Shown: one piece after another, positions 22,803 to 30,033 of the stretch
Layout: the number at the start of each line of letters is the position of its first letter
How positions within the stretch are numbered: the first letter of the stretch is position 1
Assembly: GCA_045659265.1 (NCBI GenBank)
Contig: JAZOWO010000009.1
Coordinates: 1 to 33,043 of the forward strand
From: UMGS1649 sp045659265
GTDB taxonomy: Bacteria; Bacillota; Clostridia; TANB77; CAG-465
Direction of reading: 5' to 3'
DNA length: 33,043 nucleotides
Position numbers and translations under genes: made by a program
Notes under the pieces: model-generated
The model's input: only the letters and a program-made list of their open reading frames with translations
Databases searched by the model: none
What the model was told of the DNA's origin: nothing

Positions 22803-24068
22803 TTATTCCTCTATTTTTCTTCTGCAGCCCCATGTTCTACCTACATTTGTATTATCTTCTTTTCTATCTCTTAATTCCATTATTGGATTTGGTGCAACTT
22901 CAAATCTATAATCCATACCACACTTGTCTATATGTTTATCTATTACATTATGACTTGGTACTGTTTCTACTTCTTCATTTACTTGACATTGATATTTAAA
23001 GAATCCCGCATTAGGTTCTAGGTTTTGTACTAAAACATAGTTTTCTCTTTTAGCTGTATAGTCTACTGTACATTTTAATACCTCTCGCACATATTCTATA
23101 TTTGGCCCTAAATCCAAAAGTTCTGGGAAAGCTGGATTTGGAATTACTTGTTCCACTTCTTTACCGTCATATTCACGAAGTAGATATGCAGCAAGATGAA
23201 GTCCAGCTACCGAACGTTCATATCCCATACACCAAACTTTGCGTACATACGAATTAGTTTCATACTTCATACAAGAATAATACAAATAACACATTGTATA
23301 CATATGCATAAGTAGATTTTCATACCAAGTTGTATTTGGATCAAGAAGACTACCATAATGCGTAACATGTTGTTCTTCTATCATTGCAATTTCTTGATAC
23401 ACTCTTCTACCTAAATCTGTTGGATAAAGGTTACATATGTTCATATAGAAATTCATTGTTTGTTGTTCTGCTGCAGTTATAATGTTTACATGTAGTTTTG
23501 TTAAAATATCTGCCTCTTTATTATTTATGTGGTATCTAATTGAATCTAATGGACATCTATGATGAGCTATTGTTGGTCTTCCCGGCGTTATTTCAGTATA
23601 TCTACCAACTAACTTTTCTGCCGGAATTCCACATTCCATTTCAAGAAGATTTGCATATCTATACAAATGGTCAAAATCTTCTAGCAAAGCAAAATCTAAC
23701 GCTTGTTTTACATATGGATCAGGTTCACATTTGGCTAGTCTAGCTGTTAAGTCTACCGCAAGTTGCTCATAAGTTATTGTTTCTTCTAAAGCATTCTCGT
23801 TAATTGGTTTTAAGCATTGTATTAACTTCTGCATCTGTTGCGAAGTTCTTCTAATCACAGCTAATTTTCTTCTCACATCATTATCATTGCAATTTCTACT
23901 AAATTGATGCATAAAAAATATTTGCTCTGTTTCCGCTCCATTCATAAGTATTATTCTTGTTTTAGTATATGGATCAACGTTGTTTTTATCATAAGATTTT
24001 GGATATATTTCTCTCCAGTTCATATACGATTTTTCTAAATCTATAGGTTGTTCGTTAAATGGGTTCAA
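22803..24068 (-). CDS. Ferritin-like fold protein, probable di-metal site
   Basis: A 421-residue protein of unknown function. The central region is helical, with metal-binding patterns of a four-helix bundle. These are a Glu in TYEQLAVDL, EDFDH (a DxxH) in LLEDFDHLYRYANLLE, a Glu in AAEQQTMNFYMN, and ExxH in MIEEQHVTHY. This alternation of E and (E/D)xxH is the rubrerythrin/ferritin-like signature; iron or manganese is inferred. The C-terminal part, about 120 residues, is not recognised and has several Cys (KCTVDY, YQCQV, KCGMDY, GCRRK). I choose TTG 24068 because AAGGAG lies 10 bases upstream; ATG 24092 has no SD. The family is not named here. It is read together with the spoIVB pair. Confidence 0.7.
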   Translation of the reverse strand: MNPFNEQPIDLEKSYMNWREIYPKSYDKNNVDPYTKTRIILMNGAETEQIFFMHQFSRNCNDNDVRRKLAVIRRTSQQMQKLIQCLKPINENALEETITYEQLAVDLTARLAKCEPDPYVKQALDFALLEDFDHLYRYANLLEMECGIPAEKLVGRYTEITPGRPTIAHHRCPLDSIRYHINNKEADILTKLHVNIITAAEQQTMNFYMNICNLYPTDLGRRVYQEIAMIEEQHVTHYGSLLDPNTTWYENLLMHMYTMCYLYYSCMKYETNSYVRKVWCMGYERSVAGLHLAAYLLREYDGKEVEQVIPNPAFPELLDLGPNIEYVREVLKCTVDYTAKRENYVLVQNLEPNAGFFKYQCQVNEEVETVPSHNVIDKHIDKCGMDYRFEVAPNPIMELRDRKEDNTNVGRTWGCRRKIEE

Positions 24069-24114
24069 AATTACCACACTCCTTCTATACATTAATATGT
24101 AAAAGGCAGATAAA

Positions 24115-24147
24115 TATAACAAAAGAGATAGCTGTTAGCTATCTCTT
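24115..24147 (-). terminator. Terminator of the Rpn gene
   Basis: AAGAGATAGCT and AGCTATCTCTT form a perfect 11-bp stem around AAC, followed by TTGTTATATTT on the minus strand. The same stem sequence occurs again at 25224-25250. Confidence 0.8.
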
Positions 24148-24152
24148 ACTCT

Positions 24153-25034
24153 CTATTTTTTAAATTTTAATATTTCTTCTTTCGTTAAATTTGTAGCTTT
24201 AATAATCTCATCTTCAGTCAATCCCATTTTCAGCAAATTCTTTGCCGTTTCAATTTTGCCTTCTTTTTTTCCTTGCTTCAAGCCTCGTTCTATGCCTTGT
24301 TCTATGCCTTGTTTCTTAGCAAACGCTAATGCAGATACTTCATCGTGCAAAGCTTTCTCTCTTATATCTGCTAATCTTTGCGCTTCATAATCTCCATTCA
24401 ATATTTCTAATTCGTCTGCTATAGCTTGTATATCTTTATTCTCTTCCATAATAGATTTTACCTCCTTGGAATACGGTTTAGCAAAGAACATTCCCCATTG
24501 TGTTAATTTATCCGTTTGGTCTTTCTCATAATTCTTTGCTACTTTAGGTAAAATTATTATATATAACTCAAATTTATTTGTCAATATTTTACTTTTTGTC
24601 TCTGTTTCAATCATTGCCCATTTTGTCACAAAATTTTCTATATCGTTTAATTCTTTTATTTCATGATTTACTATTGTTATATTTATGCATCTATTTATTT
24701 CTGCATAATCTACATTCTTCTTTAATTGTCTTGAATATGAATTAGCTAGATAATATAAAAATCTTTCTAACTCTCCGTCATATTCCTTTACTTGCATTTC
24801 TATATTACATTTCGTATTATCTTCAAGTTCGACATTTAAATCCATTATTCCGAATTTATCTGTAACTTTAGATATATCTAAATGTCTATCTAAATTTGCT
24901 ATTATTTTTACTTTTTCTTTTAGCACAGAAGCTAAAAAAGCTTCTGTTAATCTATTATTCTTTTCCCTAAACAACGTATGAAAAACATAATCGTTTTTAG
25001 GATCTAATAACTTGTATGTTTGATTTTTCTCCAC
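24153..25034 (-). CDS. Rpn family recombination-promoting nuclease / PD-(D/E)XK transposase-like
   Basis: A 293-residue protein of the Rpn (YhgA-like, PDDEXK) family, nucleases that promote RecA-independent recombination and are often mobile or multi-copy. Key residues: the N-terminal DPKNDYVF motif (11-18), D65 in GIMDLN, then E79 and Q81 in NIEMQ, the nuclease core. The C-terminal part has a Gly/Lys/Glu repeat region (KKQGIEQGIERGLKQGKKEG, encoded by small tandem repeats) and a final helix EDEIIKATNLTKEEI. The only start with a fair position is GTG 25034. The good SD (TAGGAGA) lies about 14 bases away and favours a nearby ATG in another frame. There is no transposon end beside it. Confidence 0.85.
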   Translation of the reverse strand: MEKNQTYKLLDPKNDYVFHTLFREKNNRLTEAFLASVLKEKVKIIANLDRHLDISKVTDKFGIMDLNVELEDNTKCNIEMQVKEYDGELERFLYYLANSYSRQLKKNVDYAEINRCINITIVNHEIKELNDIENFVTKWAMIETETKSKILTNKFELYIIILPKVAKNYEKDQTDKLTQWGMFFAKPYSKEVKSIMEENKDIQAIADELEILNGDYEAQRLADIREKALHDEVSALAFAKKQGIEQGIERGLKQGKKEGKIETAKNLLKMGLTEDEIIKATNLTKEEILKFKK

Positions 25035-25122
25035 TTATTTTTGTTCATCTCCTAACTTTGAAAAAAACACAATGATTAAAACATTAATTAAAAACTTATT
25101 GATTTAATAAAATTTGAATAAA

Positions 25123-25151
25123 TATATATGAGATTAAAAACATATGAACAA
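25123..25151 (-). promoter_or_regulatory. Possible promoter of the Rpn gene
   Basis: TTGTTC (25151-25146), 17 bases, TATATA (25128-25123). The -35 box is inside the palindrome at 25142-25164, so a bound protein would block it. Consensus match is moderate. Confidence 0.45.
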
Positions 25152-25164
25152 AGTTTGTTCATAT
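25142..25164. promoter_or_regulatory. Perfect palindrome upstream of the Rpn gene, candidate operator
   Basis: The arms ATATGAACAAA and TTTGTTCATAT flank one central base: 11-bp arms without mismatch. It is in the 200-base gap between the Rpn gene and the 25237-25653 gene and overlaps the predicted -35. Confidence 0.5.
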
Positions 25165-25223
25165 TATATATATGCATTCTATGTTTTGCAAGAAAAATCG
25201 GTCGCAATATTCGACAATAAATA

Positions 25224-25250
25224 GAAGAGATAGCTATTAGCTATCTCTTC
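25224..25250 (-). terminator. Terminator of the 25237-25653 gene, same stem as at 24123-24147
   Basis: GAAGAGATAGCT and AGCTATCTCTTC pair perfectly with a 3-base loop. The stop codon TAA lies at the loop. A weak T-rich tail (CTATTTATT) follows. Confidence 0.7.
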
Positions 25251-25653
25251 TATAATCTTCTATTATTTCAAATTTATCTGGTAAGAATAAATAATCTTCG
25301 CCTGTATCATCTACTATTCTTAGCTCACCATCTTCAAAACCAACACAATCATATATTTTGTTTTTAGTAAATGCTAGAGTTTTAGTTTCTCCTATATACT
25401 TAAATCTTGCCAAAACTTTCATTTCAATATATTCATCCGTCGCGCTTTGATATACTTTAATTTTATTATATATTCGTTCTATTTCATTTTCCCAAACATC
25501 ATGCAGTGGAAATCTACCATCTTCATCTCTTTTATTTTCTTCAAGAACATATAGATTCATCTTTTTATCTGTTCTATATTGTTCATCTATTAGTATACCT
25601 ATAATGTTTGTTCCTTTTATTTTTACCAAATCTTCGTATAATTTTATTAACAT
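25237..25653 (-). CDS. Hypothetical protein downstream of recG, 138 aa
   Basis: A soluble, acidic protein without membrane helices. The C-terminal half has KNKIYDCVGFEDGELRI and DDTGEDYLFLPDKFEII in pieces. This looks like the small beta-barrel end domain seen in various phage and bacterial hypothetical proteins (a short K-x-Y ... DDxGEDYLF ... FEII pattern). I do not recognise a named family. RBS TAGGTGA lies 6 bases before ATG. It follows recG by 11 bases, an operon partner, and ends at a terminator whose stem overlaps the stop codon. Confidence 0.75.
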   Translation of the reverse strand: MLIKLYEDLVKIKGTNIIGILIDEQYRTDKKMNLYVLEENKRDEDGRFPLHDVWENEIERIYNKIKVYQSATDEYIEMKVLARFKYIGETKTLAFTKNKIYDCVGFEDGELRIVDDTGEDYLFLPDKFEIIEDYRRDS

Positions 25654-25664
25654 TAATTCACCTA

Positions 25665-27719
25665 TTATGTTCCAATATTTATTAATTGGTCTTTATATCT
25701 AGTAAATAATTCTTCTTTTAATACTTTATTTTCTTCTAGTTCAAAATGAGAATCTTTTTCTAACACTTCTTTAGCAGCATCATTTGAAAGTTTAAGAAGT
25801 TTAACATCTTTAAGTAGATTTGCAAGCTTGAATTCTGGTAAACCATGTTGACGAATTCCAAAGAAGTCTCCAGGGCCACGAATTTCCAAATCCTTTTCTG
25901 CTATTTCAAATCCATTATTAGACTTAACCATTATCCCTAATCTTTCACGAGTTTCTTTACCCATATTCTTAGCTTTAAGAACACAATATGATTCTAAAGA
26001 TGAACGTCCTACTCTTCCTCTTAATTGGTGAAGTGTAGCTAATCCAAATCTTTCTGCATTTTCTATAACCATAAGAGTTGCATTTGGTACGTTAACACCA
26101 ACCTCAATTACAGTTGTAGAAACTATCATTTGGATTTTTCCATCTTTGAAATCTTGCATAACTTCTTCTTTTTCTTTCTTCTTCATCTTTCCATGTAAGA
26201 AACCTACAGAATAATTCTTAAACACATCATTCTTGTATCTTTCATATACATTAGTTGCATCTGTTAAATCTAGTTCTTCGTTTTCTTCAATTAACGGACA
26301 TACAACATATACTTGTCTGCCTTTGTCCATTTCTTTAGCAATGAAGTTATCTATTCTTTCTTCTAATGTTTCGTTTACTACATAAGTCTTAATTGGTATT
26401 CTTCCTTTTGGTAATTCGTCAATTATACTCATGTCTAGATCAGAATATACCATAAGCGCAAGAGTTCTTGGAATTGGTGTTGCAGTCATAACAACAACAT
26501 CTGGATTTTCTCCTTTAGCGTTTAGTTTCATTCTTTGTTTTACACCAAAACGATGTTGCTCATCTGTTATTACCAAGCCACAATTCTTAAACTCTACATT
26601 ATCTGAAACTAAGGCATTTGTACCAATAAGGATATCTATTTCCCCATTCTTTAGCTTTTCTAGTATTATCTTCTTATTCTTTGGAGTTGTACTTCCTGTT
26701 AAAAGGTCACATGTCATGCCAAAATGTGCAAAATATTTCTTAAGTTCTTCATAATGTTGTGTAGCAAGTATTGTTGTAGGCGCCATAAGAGTAGCTTGGT
26801 AGCCATTTTTAACTGCTACATACATAGCAAGCGCTGCTACTATTGTTTTACCAGAACCAACATCACCTTGCACAAGCCTATTCATAGGTCTTGTACTTCC
26901 CATATCCTTAACTATTTCATCTACAACTCTTTGTTGCGCTCCAGTTAATTCAAATGGTAAAATTTCAAGAAATTTTGTATAATCTGTATCTTCAAACTTT
27001 ATTCCTGTTTTTTCTTCAAAGTTTCTATTTCTTAAACTTAGAAGTGCAAGTTGAAGTAAGAATAATTCTTCAAAGATTAATCTAGTTCTTGCAAGTTCCA
27101 CATTCTCTAAACTTGTTGGTCTATGTATTTGTTCTAAAGCAAAGTTTACCTCACAAAGATTGTATTTCTTTCTAAGTTCGTTACTTAATATTTCTGGCAA
27201 TGCATATTTTCTATCTAGTAATTCTCCTACTAGTTTTGCAATGTATCCATTTTTTACACCTGCAGTTAAAGGATATATTGGATAATATCCTGTTATGCTA
27301 CTTAACTTATCTTTTTCTACCATAACTGGATTTACTATTTCTAGCTTACCTTTATTTTCTTCAACTTTACCATAGAACGCAAACTCTTTATCTATTTCTA
27401 GCTTGTCGTTTAGGTATGGTTGGTTAAATATAGTAACTCTAATTCTTCCTGTATCATCTGCAGCATAAAAATATGTTAAGCTAAACCCTCTCCCTTTTCT
27501 TCTAATTTCAGGTCTAGTACTAACTCTTGCAACAAATACTACATATTCACCAAACATAAAGTCTTTTATTTTCTTTATATTATTTCTATCTTCATATTCT
27601 CTTGGAAAGTGTGTTAACAAATCATAAACCGTGGATATGCCAAGTTTTTCTAGTTGTTTTACTCTACTTGGTCCTACACCTTTTAGATATTGTACACTTT
27701 CATTTAATAACGTATTCAA
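25665..27719 (-). CDS. recG: ATP-dependent DNA helicase RecG
   Basis: Reverses stalled replication forks and branch-migrates recombination intermediates. The 684-residue protein has the N-terminal wedge/OB domain with YLKGVGPSRVKQLEKLGI and VFVARVSTRPEI, then helicase motif I GDVGSGKT (285-292). It also has ALMAPTTILATQHYEEL-like motif Ia, DEQHRFGVKQR, MTATPIPRTL, and the second RecA fold with QVYVVCPLIEE, FLHGKMKKKEKE, STTVIEVGVNVPNAT, and AERFGLATLHQLRGRVGR. The start is a TTG with GGTGA about 8 bases upstream. A good promoter precedes it. Length is normal. Confidence 0.97.
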   Translation of the reverse strand: MNTLLNESVQYLKGVGPSRVKQLEKLGISTVYDLLTHFPREYEDRNNIKKIKDFMFGEYVVFVARVSTRPEIRRKGRGFSLTYFYAADDTGRIRVTIFNQPYLNDKLEIDKEFAFYGKVEENKGKLEIVNPVMVEKDKLSSITGYYPIYPLTAGVKNGYIAKLVGELLDRKYALPEILSNELRKKYNLCEVNFALEQIHRPTSLENVELARTRLIFEELFLLQLALLSLRNRNFEEKTGIKFEDTDYTKFLEILPFELTGAQQRVVDEIVKDMGSTRPMNRLVQGDVGSGKTIVAALAMYVAVKNGYQATLMAPTTILATQHYEELKKYFAHFGMTCDLLTGSTTPKNKKIILEKLKNGEIDILIGTNALVSDNVEFKNCGLVITDEQHRFGVKQRMKLNAKGENPDVVVMTATPIPRTLALMVYSDLDMSIIDELPKGRIPIKTYVVNETLEERIDNFIAKEMDKGRQVYVVCPLIEENEELDLTDATNVYERYKNDVFKNYSVGFLHGKMKKKEKEEVMQDFKDGKIQMIVSTTVIEVGVNVPNATLMVIENAERFGLATLHQLRGRVGRSSLESYCVLKAKNMGKETRERLGIMVKSNNGFEIAEKDLEIRGPGDFFGIRQHGLPEFKLANLLKDVKLLKLSNDAAKEVLEKDSHFELEENKVLKEELFTRYKDQLINIGT

Positions 27720-27737
27720 TGTATTTTCACCAAAATA

Positions 27738-27766
27738 AGTATACCACTGGCAGTATTTAGTGTCAA
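27738..27766 (-). promoter_or_regulatory. Promoter of recG
   Basis: TTGACA (27766-27761), 17 bases, TATACT (27743-27738), about 19 bases before the TTG start. Confidence 0.85.
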
Positions 27767-27798
27767 GAAAACATAGAACTTTTGTTTGTTTTAGTCTT

Positions 27799-27832
27799 AG
27801 AAAAACACCCCAGAAATTAATCCGGGGTGTTT
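27799..27832 (-). terminator. Terminator of the Clp/FtsH-like gene
   Basis: AAACACCCC and GGGGTGTTT pair around about 12 bases, then TTTCTAAG. It lies 8 bases past the stop. Confidence 0.85.
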
Positions 27833-27839
27833 AGGTTTG

Positions 27840-29867
27840 TTACTTAAGTTCAGCGGGAATGAACTGATCAAGTTCGTCGGAAGTGACAATTCTCTTTTCG
27901 ATAAGATACTCTGCCATGTTCTTTAAGATTTCCCAGTGTTCATCGATAAACTTGATGGTCTTGTCGTAGCATTCTTTGATCAAGGCTGCAACCTTTTCGT
28001 TGATTTCATTTGCGAGTTTTTCGCTCATGAGGTCTGCATCCATAAGGAACAGATTCTTGAAGTTGTCTTCTTCCATACCATACTGGGTAACAACAATCTT
28101 TGCAAACTGTTGAGCTACCATGATATCGTTGGAAGCGCCGCTATCCAAGTTTTTGTTTACCTTAAGCTGAGCAACTCTACCTGCAAGGCGCGCCATGATA
28201 TATGCTTCCACATATTCTCTGTCGCACATAACGATGTTATCGTTATCCTCGAGGATGTTTACTCCAAGATAGTCTTCTGCAGGAATGATAGAAATTGCAG
28301 TAACGTTGACATTGCCGTGAAGCTTGGTAAGACGGTTTACAATATAGTGTCCTACTTCGTGGTAAGCAGTAGATCTTACATCCGCCTTAGAAATCTTACC
28401 ATACTTTTCGAAGCACTCTTCGTATACCTTGTCGATACACTCACGTGTTACAACAGTCTTCTTGTCCACCTTTGCAATAGCCATTGCACGGTCCAAAAGG
28501 TCAAGCGTCTTGTCCGGGTTTGCATTTTCAAGGTTGAAACAGTTGGAGCAAAGAATTACATAGTCCACGAGTTCACGAGGAACTTCTACCTTATGGTATC
28601 TTTCCATAGACTTGATCTTCGCCTCAATCATAACCTTTACTTCGCCGTTCTTAGGTTCCTTAACCACGATAACCTCAAAGCGTCTCTTGAAAGCACCATC
28701 CCTTGAAAGAATCATATCGTATTCCTTATTGGTGGTAGCACCAACAAATACAACATCATCTCTGGAAAGGATAGGCTTAAGCGAACCGCTAAGGTCAACA
28801 TTGCCATCGGAAGTACCGCCTGCTCCAAGCATCTGGTGCATCTCATCTACGAAGAGAATTACCTTTGGAGTATTCTCCAAAAACTGCTTAAGAATTGCAA
28901 CCTTGGTTTCAAACTCACCACGATACTTGGTACCTGCAACCATTGCATTTACATCGAGGGACAAAACGGTATATCCAACGAATTCTGCCGGACAAGTTTC
29001 ATTTACGATGTGCTGAGTAATAGCCTCAATGATTGCGGTTTTACCAACTCCGGGTTTACCAACCAAAACTGCATTTCTCTTTGTCTTCTTAGAGAAGATA
29101 TTGAACGCCTTGTAGATTTCTTTATCTCTTCCAAGAATTACGATTTCATCGCCCTTCTTGTACTTTTCGTTAAGGACTTCTACGCAGGTAGCAAGGGCTG
29201 CCGGAATAACCACAGGCCTTTCAATATGATCAGCATCTTCAGAAATATTTGCAATCATTCTAAGACTGTTCATAAAGGTAGGCATATCCCAACCAAGGCC
29301 ATTTACAAATCCGTTCACGAACTTGTATGCACTGGATTCTTCGTTCTGAAGAAGTGAGTAAATGATTACATCAAGAGTAAGGTAATCTAAGCCCATTGCT
29401 TTGCATCTGAGATATGCTTCATCCAAAGCCGCTTCCAGCTTGTCTGAATAAGCAGGGACAAGAATGTCCATCTCGTCATCTCCATATCCCATAAGGTCTG
29501 CAAGGAATTCCATTACCGTCGCTTCAATGCGTTCATTTTCTGTAGGCGGTTCTTCCTTAGAATTGTCTGCTGCCTCCATCTCTTCTTCCATTTCTTCGCG
29601 TTCTGCAAAGATTTTTTCTGCTATTTCCTTACCAAAAATGTTACCAAAGAGTTTCTTATCCTCCATAATGAGATCGAGATCCGGAATCATGATGCCGTTT
29701 GCATCCATAATGATTTTGGAAATCGACGAGTCCAAAATGTTCAAAGCCGCAAAGATTACATAGGCACTCCGAATCTTCTCATCATCGAAACGCCACGCAA
29801 TGTCTGTCGCAAGCTCGAACGCTTTTCTTGTGTTGCCATCAACTTTGGCTGTGCGCCATTCATACAT
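27840..29867 (-). CDS. Hybrid AAA+ protease: ClpA/C-type N-terminal region and D1 ATPase fused to an FtsH-type M41 peptidase
   Basis: A 675-residue protein. Residues 1-210 are helical and look like two diverged Clp N repeats with an acidic linker (about 88-112). Residues 245-470 are a Clp D1-type ATPase: Walker A GKPGVGKT (270-277), pore loop GTKYRGEFE (312-320), Walker B FVDEMH (339-344), sensor 1 GATTN (376-380), Arg finger RRF (395-397) and sensor 2 PDKTLDLLDRA (451-461). Residues 495-665 are an M41 peptidase: HEVGH (503-507) and SGASND with D581. The 78-residue spacing from first His to Asp matches FtsH as I recall it. There is no membrane helix, unlike FtsH, and no second ATPase or ClpP loop, unlike ClpA. 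It has RBS AAGGAG, a good promoter, and higher GC than its neighbours, suggesting transfer. It acts alone here. Confidence 0.88.
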   Translation of the reverse strand: MYEWRTAKVDGNTRKAFELATDIAWRFDDEKIRSAYVIFAALNILDSSISKIIMDANGIMIPDLDLIMEDKKLFGNIFGKEIAEKIFAEREEMEEEMEAADNSKEEPPTENERIEATVMEFLADLMGYGDDEMDILVPAYSDKLEAALDEAYLRCKAMGLDYLTLDVIIYSLLQNEESSAYKFVNGFVNGLGWDMPTFMNSLRMIANISEDADHIERPVVIPAALATCVEVLNEKYKKGDEIVILGRDKEIYKAFNIFSKKTKRNAVLVGKPGVGKTAIIEAITQHIVNETCPAEFVGYTVLSLDVNAMVAGTKYRGEFETKVAILKQFLENTPKVILFVDEMHQMLGAGGTSDGNVDLSGSLKPILSRDDVVFVGATTNKEYDMILSRDGAFKRRFEVIVVKEPKNGEVKVMIEAKIKSMERYHKVEVPRELVDYVILCSNCFNLENANPDKTLDLLDRAMAIAKVDKKTVVTRECIDKVYEECFEKYGKISKADVRSTAYHEVGHYIVNRLTKLHGNVNVTAISIIPAEDYLGVNILEDNDNIVMCDREYVEAYIMARLAGRVAQLKVNKNLDSGASNDIMVAQQFAKIVVTQYGMEEDNFKNLFLMDADLMSEKLANEINEKVAALIKECYDKTIKFIDEHWEILKNMAEYLIEKRIVTSDELDQFIPAELK

Positions 29868-29919
29868 ATTTAATCATCTCCTTTATATTAATAATAGATT
29901 TTTAATTTTTTATGTAAAG

Positions 29920-29948
29920 ATTATATATTGCGATAGTGAAAAAGTCAA
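29920..29948 (-). promoter_or_regulatory. Promoter of the Clp/FtsH-like gene
   Basis: TTGACT (29948-29943), 17 bases, TATAAT (29925-29920). The leader is about 45 bases. The AT-rich, host-like promoter contrasts with the richer coding part. Confidence 0.85.
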
Positions 29949-29964
29949 GAAAACAGGCTAAATA

Positions 29965-30003
29965 TAAACAAAAACAGTAACACTTTTTTGTGTTACTGTT
30001 TTT
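29965..30003 (-). terminator. Terminator of the leucine-rich-repeat pilin-like gene
   Basis: AAAACAGTAACAC and GTGTTACTGTTTT form a 13-bp stem with a 6-base loop, followed by TGTTTATAT on the minus strand. It lies about 30 bases past the stop. Confidence 0.9.
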
Positions 30004-30033
30004 ATCCATATCTACTACTTTAACCCATTGTTC

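Noticed and set aside
24153..25034. Complete transposon around the Rpn gene
   Set aside because: No terminal inverted repeats or target duplications were seen. The repeated stems are terminators of 11-12 bp and do not look like transposon ends.
25142..25164. LexA (SOS) box
   Set aside because: GAAC and GTTC are present but are separated by seven bases rather than the four of the Gram-positive SOS box.
27936..28706. Long plus-strand open frame of 256 codons, and others at 28612-29357
   Set aside because: They lie fully opposite the Clp/FtsH-type gene, which has all catalytic motifs. They have no SD, and the translated residues look like random Cys- and Phe-rich shadow sequence. The higher GC simply makes long antisense frames more likely.
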